64,000 nucleotides of DNA, taken from contig NZ_QFFJ01000001.1 in NCBI RefSeq assembly GCF_003308995.1, positions 434,001 to 498,000 of the forward strand. Direction: 5' to 3'. Below are positions 44,301-48,062 of this stretch, piece after piece. Source of the stretch: Chitinophaga flava. Lineage in GTDB: Bacteria > Bacteroidota > Bacteroidia > Chitinophagales > Chitinophagaceae. The position numbers and the translations under genes were made by a program. The notes under the pieces are model-generated. The model saw only the letters and a list, made by a program, of their open reading frames with translations. It had not been told where the DNA came from and made no database searches. How positions within the stretch are numbered: the first letter of the stretch is position 1; each line of letters starts with the position of its first letter.

Positions 44301-44671
44301 ATGAGATAATATTCATACAACAATGGATCTTTTCCCAGTCTGAAAGGGATATTCAGTCTGTCTTTTATCCATTGCTCCATTACAGCACTATTGTCCGGTA
44401 TATCACTGGCATCCACTTCCTCCATAGGATATGACAGGTAGCTGTCATCAAAATACATATGTGGTATATCATCTGTGACACCAAACCTCATTCTGAGTGC
44501 ATCAAATACAGCTGGCAATGAATAAACCGCAGCTGCAAATTTTTCTTTATCAAGAGAGCCTGTTATTTTCAGGTATCCGCCTGTGTTATAATGAGAGCTA
44601 TCAGGATATATCAATTGATCCATGAAAATATCATGCTGCGCTGGGTGCAGCGAAATCGCCTTTTGGAACAT
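26117..44671 (-). CDS. Giant NRPS, five modules with starter C and two epimerases (modules 1-5)
   Basis: A 6,184-residue synthetase starting the line. Domain order: C1-A1-T1-E1, C2-A2-T2, C3-A3-T3, C4-A4-T4-E4, C5-A5-T5. Carrier serines are at 1001, 2515, 3564, 4603 and 6129. C-domain His-motifs begin at 138, 1662, 2700, 3740 and 5268; epimerase motifs at 1185 and 4792. Codes read Ser, Asp, basic, acid-rich unknown, acid-rich unknown. C2 and C5, which follow the epimerases, both have HHILLDGWS and the GLQEG start of D-L type condensation domains, so the epimerases and acceptors agree. The last carrier has GMNS instead of GGHS or GGDS. There is no C-terminal docking fold, only a short tail that fits a TubC-type partner. 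First gene of the operon; its 5' leader is long and structured. Confidence 0.97.
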   Translation of the reverse strand: MFQKAISLHPAQHDIFMDQLIYPDSSHYNTGGYLKITGSLDKEKFAAAVYSLPAVFDALRMRFGVTDDIPHMYFDDSYLSYPMEEVDASDIPDNSAVMEQWIKDRLNIPFRLGKDPLLYEYYLININEGEYWWYFKHHHLLIDGIGLAAVFQYVAKKYNALVKGEEVTFSFPSYRDEAIKAHAYYQSEDYAREGAYWKTRIGEKPDSVLKKRQGTAHQKEGGTYLLDIANEDRAWMDELEKRSGVSLQQLTIAALLIYFAKSTLQTSIIFGVPLHKRRTKQLRTIPGIFMGVIPFKGIYQPDITLIELLKQIASSQREDYRYQNYLVSDLKKMMQIGHINDYLIEVIVNYALLDFEIQMEGGVKATTSTLSNPDLSFPLELMWKDYGKQQPIQLRMDYQAQFFSAEEMPLIAQRLMHILHQFKDSLDAPVGQISILPDEEEHELLSAFNATAVAYPPDQTWLDLFVSQVSRTPEATAVVFKDIAISYQQLEERSNQLAHYLQSLGVKEETLVPICLERSVEMIIGILGILKAGAAYVPIDPDYPEDRIRFMLSDTGAGWLLSDRATASRLHATGNIQVITLDDDRSSIDDYPNTAPSTSLTPASLAYVIYTSGTTGQPKGVMNEHGGLLNRLLWTQDYFKLDSTDAVLQKTTFCFDVSVWELLWPLITGAKLVFALPEEHRNADYLKAVIAQQGITTIHFVPSMLHAFLENIKTGDCPGLRRVLCSGEALLPQQVQAFKQKKIRAGLYNLYGPTEAAIDVTCWPVPEDDVSPEMVPIGKPVANTSLYILDASGHIAPIGVPGELHIGGVQVARGYLNRPELTAQKFINDPFAHTAHARMYRTGDQARWLPDGNIEYLGRKDDQVKIRGYRIETGEIESVMMQCELVSQAVVVPRADNQGLIGYVVPRGDFDKNIILAYLQSRLPGYMVPAFLIPLDKLPLSTNGKVDKKALPAVDVHELLTEDYVAPRNEREQILADIWQELLLVSRVGIYDNFFELGGDSIITIQVVSRARRSGYELQPRDLFACQTIAALSAFLLKQENTRTVGEQGILTGNSGLLPVQQFYFETTNNTGTHFNQSLLLKVSKTASADKLSRVITQLVRHHDALRFGYQYQRGTWEQTYGSEEPALEILDLRGTDPAFLSASIAVEGEKFQRSTDIGNGILFKAVLVFTPDEEEENRLLLIVHHLAVDGVSWRILLEDAVLLLNADDAEMTSVLGHKGSSYRQWYHALDDYSKLPRLLNQQSYWEKITERFTPSIVENVYEGPVTMADTASLVIKLDAAQTQSLLQEAPKAYHTEINDILLSALALTLTAWNDNHSVVVGLEGHGREDITTGIDINRTVGWFTSMYPVLLEVKTRNNNASLIKEVKEQLRKITDKGIGYGVLKYINQVASLRGNTPWDILFNYLGQLDSLVARNAWLSAPMESLSLFASEEHRVHEKIAIDSYIQEGVLVVNWRYSTRHYSLAGIEKLASDYLSNLQMLIDHCASQRAVSFTPADYGLGAYIDHEALDKFLDAPYGGMSRRQQLTGLYRLTGLQEGILFHSLYNQQSDVYLEQLTCDLGAFNETILLQGLQHLVQQHTILRSVFYYDEFSVPVQCVLRDVQLPVTVLDYRHLNESEQQKAIAQYEEADRRLGFDFNQAPLTRFCLIRLEDDHYRLIWTFHHILLDGWSLPILLAELLQYYETAITGEKPAATVEDRFGDFIRYLDYQDKDQSLQYWSDYLRTMSEGCLLPFIGAVAGRTKGVGVYKEHLLQLDTLVSDRIALYARRHHITQNTLMQGVWSYLLYRYTGRKDIAFGITVAGRPEELQGVEQRVGMFINTLPLYTTVERENGIVAWLQQLQESQQESRKYQYTGLKDIQQRTGITGDLFDTSITFQNYPLNSVLALKDWQLKITNLAAHPHTNYPLTIIIHTGTTTRLLFSYNNDLLDTFYVQQIAAQFNHVLLQIVDDQVEHINNIELLTSTERELLLSANNQLTLTGTDQTILDNFAAVVARTPQATALVFEGKTLSYQELNQRSDRLAAYLHHHGVGANTLVPLFIERSADMIVGILGILKAGGAYVPIEQDYPQERISYILKDTAATLIVSSSTCRGLLPSTMAQVVSLDEELSVETILSLPRPSAEQLLYVIYTSGSTGAPKGVMVTHRNLTDYLSGLQAAVPITDCHSFALLTGIATDLGNTVLYGSLASGGKLHLFSKAFINDSEKLHTYFESHRIDCIKVVPSYWKAVSAPDRLLLPEKLLIFGGEALETAVVDSIQATGKGCTIVNHYGPTETTIGKLLHVVNDHAVYGPHIPIGKPFSNTRVYVLSPAMELCPAGIPGELYIGGDGVAAGYLHNETLTAERFIDDPFLEGGRLYRTGDIVKYAPDGNILFIGRGDDQVKIRGYRVELGEIERTLNAYESVEQGVVVVRGEAKTLVGYVTAARAFDKSDLLSYLKAQLPDYMVPAQLVVMEQFPLLNNGKIDRRALPDPETAGVATSTYAAPVTELETALAAIWSLLLEVPQVGLHDDFFALGGHSLLAIRLISAMRKQLSVEVTIADVFDYPTISQLSAQLDQRAGNVLMPAVTRQERPGRIPLSYSQERLWFIDQLEGSTNYHVAAAFKLEGTLDRIALSMALQTIVDRHEVLRTVITEEEGTAYQHVLDAGLWQLQITEGLANLNQDLLEEHIRSFIETPFDLSTDHKLRAQLIVLGETTHVLVITLHHIASDGWSSAILIKELVELYSAFLNKRPAQLEELSIQYADYAIWQRKHLSGTLLDKKLGYWKNKLTETHVLQLPYDYPRTPFTGKRGAYKYFQLDSDLSAQLKAFSQQQGVTMYMTLLTVLKVLLYRYTGEEDISVGSPTAGRTQQEVEGLIGFFINTLVLRSDLKDNPSFVTLLQQVKQTTLDAYAHQEAPFEKVVEAVVTTRDLTRHPLFQVMFVWQNMPDLPALRFGDVQLSEVPVSRTTSQLDLTLSLQESQDGLLGTIQYFADLFSEETVVQLIGQYEALLRAVIQAPEERIGTLKLLDKEDGLDLMKTFNDNVEAYPEDKTIDTLFAEQAVLHPLVTAVVAGGQTLSYNELEQRSNQLAHYLQHIGVNNGTYVGICIERSLEMIVGILGILKAGAAYVPIDPDYPSERISHILTDTDVQVILSSHASKGAVENNTGIIILLDGDRNKIDTFPVTALSRQVQSSAAAYVIYTSGSTGKPKGVIARHRGVVNLIHCQSKAYQITPEERILMTSDYSFDASVEQLFFALLNGVTVVLADKEVLADMTLLEQLLHEQRISHLEVTPGLLSNITAGKYSALKRIVSGGEACRSELAERWSSYVDFYNIYGPTETTISALIYQYTGSRSYPTGTLPIGKPLANVRVYILDNEGHPVPVGVKGELYIGGAGVTAGYLNNPELTAARFIRDPFTDEPGATMYRSGDTAKWLPDGNILYLGRADEQVKVRGYRIELGEIERVLQQSGLVKQVVVHTKQDGSGTRQLVGYVVPSAAGFDKGPVMNYLKQHLPDYMVPALWVALETLPLTANGKVDRKKLPEPEISASMDTYTAPRNEMEHTLAAIWQEQLQIQRIGVHDNFFELGGHSLLAIRLITVIRKQLQTALSVKDLFSYPSVAALAAFIAQEEYNTPLPVLSAQPRPARVPLSYSQERLWFIDHLEGSVHYHIPMVLKLKGNVSRSAMERALQTIINRHEVLRTVIVEEDGVAYQSVLPANSWAMDTISAPVDVTSFLEHPFVLSADHMLRAGWLQVAAGEYVMALVLHHIAADGWSMPVIMEELSVLYTAYAEEREVLLPDLELQYADYALWQRSYVSGVVLERQQTYWKERLSGITPLELPLDYQRPAMQDQSGGKVHYSVDAKVADAMRRYSQQQGVTLFTTMLSVLKVLLYRYTGQDDICIGSAVAGRGLHEFDKLIGCFVNTLALRSRVDGSLSFTTLLQQVKTMLLSAYEHQDLPFEKVVELVVEERDLSRSPLFDVMFQLQNIGELEPVRLKDITVSAEFIEHRITKFDLTFGVIETAEGFILEIEYSKALFREATILQMAAHYAQLLKSVAATPDRQISILPILTQPDEQLLSKWMSGPVVNYGANKHFVQLFEEQVLKSPEVIAVVHENNVLTYRELDERANQLSHYLRDRGVTTDSLVAICLNKGVDMLVSILGIWKAGGAYIPIDPNYPDERIHYILEDAAAGVMICNKPVDIAGKTLVINPDNPDILENQPVIAPVNITAPGDLSYVIYTSGSTGKPKGVLVEHRGMLNHLFAKIDDLEMDAGTVLAFTASYTFDISVWQMFAALLCGGRTVIYSDDLVLQPSGLIKQVEEDAVTILELVPSYLSAVLQEETGVTLTRLQYLLVTGEAVRRSLLEQWFSHKDYGKIPVVNAYGPTEASDDITHHFMYQTPGDNNVPLGKPVRNLRIYILNDQGQLCPAGITGEICVSGIGVSRGYLNRPDLTAARFVADPFRAGERMYKTGDAGKWLPDGTIAYLGRTDEQVKIRGYRIELGEIESVLQSFDQVSQCAVIAKADKQGNKQLIGYVVAKEFDREAAITYLQQQLPEYMVPLLIVLDALPLTANGKIDRKALPDPSAEILSTDEYVAPRNETEQLLADIWKGLLGVTRVGIHDNFFRLGGDSIITIQMVSRAKRAGYELQVKEVFLYPTVARLSTVMAARKGATAASAGEQGILEGTAGLLPIQQHFFEEALENAAGMHHYNQRVLLALDKDIDEVILSAVLQRLQEQHDALRFAYHQKEGEWIQQYSTHYSRLATEDLRQVPAEAVSLSITACCEQYQQSLDIASGDVVRMVFIQTPQTESHNRLLLVIHHLAVDSVSWRILLEDTGRLLQAALDGKSVDLGAKSASYRGWYNELQDYSKGARLLSQARYWEKVVQAAYHLPVDNSYDGIVRMKDINSHTMRLETELTRQLLQDASKAYQTEINDLLLAALARTLSDWSGSEEVVIGLEGHGREDLGTAINTDRTVGWFTSLYPVLLHAGSRNESGLIKSVKEQLRELPDKGIGYGVLKYIHKTAALQHIQPWDIVFNYLGQIDTVSDNDSKFFLAKELGGENISKEHMVRERLMVNGQVQHGLLTLVWSYSSKHYEADTIEKIAALYYQHLVSLIIHCAGQAKQATIPTPSDYGLTGQVKYQQLDKFLAAKAAASVLQLSTVYPLSGLQEGMLFHGLYDDGSKAYIEQFTCDIEGGNVGWLEQSWNYLLKRHSILRTAFDYQSLGIPVQCVYEKAKIPFEILDYREMDTDRQETAIAEYLDKDRALGFDFTSVPLMRITLFRTGAHRYRMLWSFHHILLDGWSLPVVLEELLESYEALSEGRPQPAFTEDRYEDYIRYIGNKDKWKEEAYWREYMKEVETGSLLPFIAAGETERTRGGGTYEDIKLRLDASLHKDLENYAQHHGLTVNTVMQGVWAFILHVYTGNKDVTFGVTVSGRPGDLPDVEQRVGIYINTLPLHQQIDADKDITQWLKDIQLSQIASRDYEHTALGKIQTWTGVSGDLFDSLLIFENYPVSEVIAGKQWKLKLSNLGLKEQTNYPLNITISSSRETNVTFSYNKDLLEEVYVTQLSGHFREVLQQLVGTEKVRLGDIDLLTGTERSLLLNTFSGPVVHYPEQLTVMDVFEEYVLKSPDAVAVLYNNNTLSYRELNKQANQLAHYLRSVGVTKDNIVAICMNKGFDMIVSVLGIWKAGGAYVPIDPGYPEERISFMLEDTGAKVMICNKDISSTGNALVVRLDNPEVLRDQPVTSPVKITAPGDLAYAIYTSGSTGKPKGTMVEHAGLLNHSLAMISELKMDSTAALAFTATYTFDISVWQMTTALLCGGRTVIYGEELVLQPSALIKQAEVDRISILELVPSYLSAVLDAETGVTLKCLQYLLVTGEAVNRPLLEQWFSHKDFGKIPVVNAYGPTEASDDITLHFMYSAPEGNLIPVGKPVQNLHIYVIDQDGRLCPWGVTGEICVSGIGVGRGYLNRPDLTAAKFVADPFREGNRMYRTGDLGKWLPDGTVVYLGRTDEQVKIRGYRIELGEIENILQSSEEVNQCTVIAKADKQGNKRLIAYVVPTATFSRETIGHYLKEKLPAHMIPSLIVEMKQLPLTAHGKVDKKALPDPDVNEWMADQYVAPRNETEQTLANICAQLLQIERVGIHDNLFELGMNSLLIMRLDAAVQDEFRMKIAVRTFFELSTVELLAGYILLNQSKPMSTVEKGKTIVL
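26400..27950 (-). repeat. Repeated A-domain segment, module 5 copy
   Basis: Matches 30950-32520 (module 4). Same ten-residue code in both. The copies share motif spacing and long amino-acid runs such as VVNAYGPTEASDDIT; DNA identity is lower than between modules 8 and 11. Confidence 0.7.
29312..33835 (-). other. NRPS module 4: C-A-T-E, acid-rich code, D-configured
   Basis: C domain HHIAADGWS from residue 3740. Code D-I-W-E-L-T-A-D-D-K. Carrier Ser4603 in LGGDSI. The epimerase has HHLAVDSVSW from 4792, with Ser where the first epimerase has Gly; the conserved catalytic His and the VSW of the epimerase class are kept, so it is probably active and residue 4 is probably D. Confidence 0.8.
30950..32520 (-). 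repeat. Repeated A-domain segment, module 4 copy
   Basis: Partner of 26400-27950; the adjacent epimerase and D-L type C domains of modules 1-2 and 4-5 are also related to each other. Confidence 0.7.
33836..36976 (-). other. NRPS module 3: C-A-T, basic residue
   Basis: Code D-A-E-E-V-G-I-I-S-K, two acidic pocket residues, so Lys, Orn or Arg. C domain HHIASDGWS from 2700; carrier Ser3564 in GGHS. Its C and A domains are copies of those in module 12. Confidence 0.8.
34150..38720 (-). repeat. Large direct repeat, copy in modules 2-3 (A-T-C-A)
   Basis: Partner of 4030-8650. By eye somewhat more diverged from it than modules 8 and 11 are from each other. Borders approximate. Confidence 0.75.
36977..40126 (-). 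other. NRPS module 2: C-A-T, Asp
   Basis: D-L type C domain (HHILLDGWS at 1662) takes D-Ser as donor. Code D-L-T-K-I-G-H-I-G-K, Asp. Carrier Ser2515. A and T are a third copy of the Asp cassette found in modules 8 and 11, but joined to a different C domain. Confidence 0.85.
40127..44671 (-). other. NRPS module 1: starter C, A for Ser, T, E
   Basis: The N-terminal C domain (LHPAQHDIFMDQL near the start, HHLLIDG from 138) resembles the C domain of EntF, which joins a carrier-bound aryl group to Ser. The code D-V-W-H-L-S-L-I-D-K is Ser, the same residue EntF uses. Carrier Ser1001 in LGGDSI, then an epimerase with HHLAVDGVSW from 1185. Product: N-acylated D-Ser. The acyl group is not determined by the sequence. 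Confidence 0.85.
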
Positions 44672-44729
44672 ATTGTTTTATATTTTGAGTATAGTATTGT
44701 ATCCAGAAATAGTAAGTAAGGAACAAACA

Positions 44730-44876
44730 GGGCTCCGTGCCCGTTGGGCGGCAGATTCCCGGCAATCCGCACACGATTGCCTGAGTTGTTAGCGCTCTTG
44801 GGATATTATAAAATATCAGGGATATAGCTGTCGCTTGTGTGAGAACATTTTTGTTTCACACTATCAGGGTTCCCTG
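44730..44876 (-). promoter_or_regulatory. Structured 5' leader of the NRPS operon
   Basis: Five consecutive hairpins in the untranslated leader, read on the minus strand. Stems: CAGGG/CCCTG (44865-44876, two-base loop), six pairs at 44837-44842/44856-44861, six pairs at 44802-44807/44812-44817, seven perfect pairs GGCAATC/GATTGCC at 44761-44767/44775-44781, and an outer GGG/CCC with inner CCG-CCC stem at 44730-44760. The last two are much more GC-rich than the surrounding leader. No U-run follows, so it is not a plain terminator. I could not match it to a known riboswitch class. A cis-regulatory RNA or a binding platform for a regulator is a reasonable guess. Confidence 0.5.
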
Positions 44877-44917
44877 TGATGCTAATAAATATGTAAAAGC
44901 AAGTGCGTGATGTTTTG

Positions 44918-44954
44918 CAAACATATACACGAGCTTGAACCAGGTTATGCCTGG
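44918..44954 (-). promoter_or_regulatory. Probable NRPS operon promoter with inverted repeat
   Basis: The minus strand has TATGTTTG at 44918-44925, an exact match to the Bacteroidota -7 consensus TAnnTTTG. Transcription would start near 44911, giving a leader of about 240 nt that contains all five hairpins. No good -33 TTTG is present; instead a 15-bp inverted repeat, CCAGG-5-CCTGG (44940-44954), lies at that position and may bind an activator. Confidence 0.4.
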
Positions 44955-45366
44955 CCAGTACGAAAAGTAGTATTCAATTCATAAGCGTCAACGGATCTTT
45001 CCGCGACCAAATGCATATCTGAAAAAGAAGAGCTGACAGATGAACAACGAGCGATCATTTACTCTTTTAATATTTCAACCTCCTGCTGGTGTAGTTAATC
45101 AATATTGCTTCCCTTTTAATGGTATGGCAGCTATAAAGGAATTGCGCTGGCTATACTGCATAAAAAATTCAGTATTAAAATGTCGGGTTTGATAATAAAA
45201 TGTTTACTGGGTAATCTGTTACTTTTTTAGGTTTCCTGGTTATTGAGTTGGTGTTTGTGGTTTTTTTCTATATGGCAAAATGAGAAAATAAATTTATGAA
45301 TAAAAACTAAAATTGAAAACTTTTTTTTAAATTCTGGTTGGCAACAACACATTCATGCTATATAAA
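44955..45366. other. Intergenic stretch, no gene seen
   Basis: AT-rich, with T-runs near 45215-45330. A 50-codon plus-strand frame at 45040-45192 has no recognisable features and was not called. Confidence 0.5.
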
Positions 45367-45409
45367 TTGTTGTGCTGTTCAAAATGATACACTTCAAACA
45401 GCACAACAA
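45367..45409. terminator. Long inverted repeat behind the VioB-like gene, possible terminator
   Basis: Perfect 13-bp arms, TTGTTGTGCTGTT at 45367-45379 and AACAGCACAACAA at 45397-45409, with a 17-nt loop, 31 bp past the stop codon of the VioB-like gene. The minus-strand transcript continues with ATTTATATAG, which lacks a strong U-run, so termination would be weak; an mRNA-stabilising 3' hairpin or a protein-binding site is also possible. Confidence 0.45.
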
Positions 45410-45440
45410 TATCAGGCAACTACGTTTGGACATTCATTGT

Positions 45441-48062
45441 TTACGGCAACAGAAAAGCAGGTGCCATGGTAGTACCATTACCAATACCAGTAGGTGTTTC
45501 CACCAGCTTACGGGCCATCAGAGACAGTGCAAACATAGTACCTACAGCTTCCTGCAAATACGCTGGCTCACCATTGAACGTACGATGCAGTCCCTTTAAC
45601 ATAGCCTGATAAGACTGTGCAAACTGTACAGACAATATCTGAGCACGGGAGTTCTCAGGATAGTTCACTGGTTGCGGATCATCTTCTATCGGCCATACAC
45701 CTTTGGGATCAAAAGGTATTTTAGCTCCTGTATATGCAAAGGTGCCGTCTTTTTTACGTTCCAGATGATGTCCGTTTACTATTTCAGCGAACTTGTAATA
45801 ATGCGCCAGCTCACCATCTCCATCCTGTGGATCGTTGGCAGACATACCTTCTCCCTGATCTTTGATCTGTTCCAGTGCGTTCAGCGCATCCTGCAAATTT
45901 TTAATAGCGAACAACTTTCCTTGTCCGTTCCATTCCTTAACCTGTTTATCTTCATTACCGAAAGTAATTTTTCCAGCCTTACTCAAATCGGTCAGTCCAC
46001 GCTTGATCTCATCATAAAACCAGCCAATGGTATATGGATTGGAACCTTCCGGCCATTGCTGATTAAGCGCCTTCATTTTTGTCTGAATCACTTCTTCCGG
46101 TTCTTCAATCGTCATAAAGGTATCACGGATGTGCTCTATGGAGCAGCGACGCAAGTGAACGGTAAGGCCTGCACGCAGACCACCTGGCAACGAAGCAGGA
46201 TAACGCGGTACAAACGCGGGATGCACCATATCAGGGCTACCACCGATAGCAATCAACAGATTCGATACCAGCGCCATATGCAGCATCTCTTCCATTACAA
46301 CGCCTCTGATCAATTCAGCCACTTCAATATTATGCCCCTGTTTTATACTATATAAAGCGCACAGATATGGAGGAATGGTAGCATGCTCCAGTTCCAGGGC
46401 TGTTTGTAATGCCTGCTTCAGATGCTCAATACTGTCCAGTTTCATATACACCGGATTATCCAGCCACTTACGGAGCATTTCCAGCTTCGCAGCGGAAAGA
46501 TCCCGGGTAACAGGCATATAATTAGGACTGGAGATAGGTAGTCTGAAAACATTTTTCAACGCATGCAGCCGCTGCATAACACTGGCATAGTTAGACAGGT
46601 CTACAATAGATTTCATCACCGGATACAGATTGGCATACTGCTGGAAAATAGGCTGTACATGCTCCATCCAGGTAGGCTGGTCAGGTACCTTATACCCGGA
46701 ATATACTTTTATCATAACCATATTGTTACTACGTATATTCCCTAATGAGTAGCCGATATAATACACCTGCCCATCAATAAATCCTCTGGGTGTTCCCGGA
46801 TCACTGGCTGTGACAGGTATTTCTGCTACACCGGCTGCATTGGTAGTAACAGTATCCGGGAAACTTATTGCAGACGGAGCACCTGGCTTAGTCCTCCGCC
46901 CCGGAACATTAAACAGCCGGATAACCTGGTTGGATAACGGTTTTCCCAAAGCACTTGCATATAACCTGACCGTTTGTTTTTCTCCGGGGTTAAAGCGGAA
47001 TGTAAATGCATCTGCATTCACGAATATACCTCCCTCGTTTTCCTGCAGTAATGTTCTGCCGGATGCAGTATGAAAAATGGCGAGTGGGTTATTCTCAATT
47101 AATGCAGCTTTATCCGGCGTAAAAGGTATAGATACCACACCTGCCGTAGCAGCATACCAGTTGGTTTCTGCATAGTTGATCTCACCCAGTAATACCGGTG
47201 CTCCGGTAGCTGGTAACACAGCCAGGTAAATCTGATCAACATTGGCAGTGACACCTTTCTCCATAGGCAGACTATTTCCCAGATCAACATGCACCACGCC
47301 ATTGTCTACTTTGCAGTAAGCAGTGTTAAGGCCAATACGCGCAGCAGGGTTGGGAAACAGCGTGCGGTTATTTACAAAATGTAGTGGTTCCGCAGGAAGA
47401 TATCTGCCAATGGTTCCTGTAATACGGCCAAAAAGAAAGGTAGTAGAACTGGGATTAAAATCGAAAGCATCCAGATTGAATTTAATGCTCAGTTTCTCCG
47501 GGGCCTGTCCGGACGGCAAACCTGCCGCCAGTTCATTCAGGTAACGGGATTTTATGGCATTGTTCCATTTGCCAATATTCAGCACACTCTGATAAAACGC
47601 ACTGCCTCCAAGATCGCCGAAAATGGCGTCCTGTGCACGAAACCAATAGTCACTAAAAGCAGACACTTCATACTCGCCTTGAAAAACAGCATTATCACCA
47701 TTGCCCACTATCACCTGAAATCCCCACAGTTCAGTTGTTTTTTCATCGGTATCAAGGTCCACCATTTTACCATCCACCCGGCTGTCTACTCCGCTCAAAG
47801 GCATGCCGATAATGGGGTCCAGCGTAGCATCATCACAAGTGGTGCCATCCAGGTAAGTAACACGTTGAACAGTACAGTTATAAAGCCGCCAGCTGCCGGT
47901 TCCGTTGGGACTGGGGCCACCGTTACCTATCGGATAGGCAGGCAGCTGATAACTCGTCTGGAAATCATCATTATCATAATAGTTTCGGGGGTTATTAACT
48001 GTCGGGATGTCGGACTGGAATTTTCCTGAAAAATGAAGTCGGGGAAATTGTAAATAGCTCAT
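45441..48062 (-). CDS. VioB/RebD-family ferritin-like protein
   Basis: An 873-residue homologue of the iminophenylpyruvate dimer synthases VioB and RebD. The N-terminus MSYLQFPRLHFSGKF matches the family start (MSxLxFPRxHFxG, then P-T-x-N), and the ferritin-like half begins after a conserved MPVTRDLSAAK segment. Likely metal ligands are the Glu and His of LELEHATIPPY (about residue 556) and the EExxH of VVMEEMLHMAL (about residue 588). VioB and RebD couple two tryptophan-derived imines in violacein and rebeccamycin formation, using a partner amino-acid oxidase (VioA or RebO). None of these partners is in the window, so the reaction here is unknown. Same strand as the NRPS genes but separated from them by 769 bp that includes the NRPS promoter. 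Cytosolic by the absence of a signal peptide. Confidence 0.85.
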   Translation of the reverse strand: MSYLQFPRLHFSGKFQSDIPTVNNPRNYYDNDDFQTSYQLPAYPIGNGGPSPNGTGSWRLYNCTVQRVTYLDGTTCDDATLDPIIGMPLSGVDSRVDGKMVDLDTDEKTTELWGFQVIVGNGDNAVFQGEYEVSAFSDYWFRAQDAIFGDLGGSAFYQSVLNIGKWNNAIKSRYLNELAAGLPSGQAPEKLSIKFNLDAFDFNPSSTTFLFGRITGTIGRYLPAEPLHFVNNRTLFPNPAARIGLNTAYCKVDNGVVHVDLGNSLPMEKGVTANVDQIYLAVLPATGAPVLLGEINYAETNWYAATAGVVSIPFTPDKAALIENNPLAIFHTASGRTLLQENEGGIFVNADAFTFRFNPGEKQTVRLYASALGKPLSNQVIRLFNVPGRRTKPGAPSAISFPDTVTTNAAGVAEIPVTASDPGTPRGFIDGQVYYIGYSLGNIRSNNMVMIKVYSGYKVPDQPTWMEHVQPIFQQYANLYPVMKSIVDLSNYASVMQRLHALKNVFRLPISSPNYMPVTRDLSAAKLEMLRKWLDNPVYMKLDSIEHLKQALQTALELEHATIPPYLCALYSIKQGHNIEVAELIRGVVMEEMLHMALVSNLLIAIGGSPDMVHPAFVPRYPASLPGGLRAGLTVHLRRCSIEHIRDTFMTIEEPEEVIQTKMKALNQQWPEGSNPYTIGWFYDEIKRGLTDLSKAGKITFGNEDKQVKEWNGQGKLFAIKNLQDALNALEQIKDQGEGMSANDPQDGDGELAHYYKFAEIVNGHHLERKKDGTFAYTGAKIPFDPKGVWPIEDDPQPVNYPENSRAQILSVQFAQSYQAMLKGLHRTFNGEPAYLQEAVGTMFALSLMARKLVETPTGIGNGTTMAPAFLLP

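Noticed and set aside
44730..44876. Match of the leader hairpins to a known riboswitch (cobalamin, SAM, TPP, c-di-GMP considered)
   Set aside because: Conserved core sequences of these classes are not present; only the stem-loop series is supported.
45040..45192. 50-codon plus-strand frame
   Set aside because: No recognisable motif or clear start signal; AT-rich random frames of this length are common.
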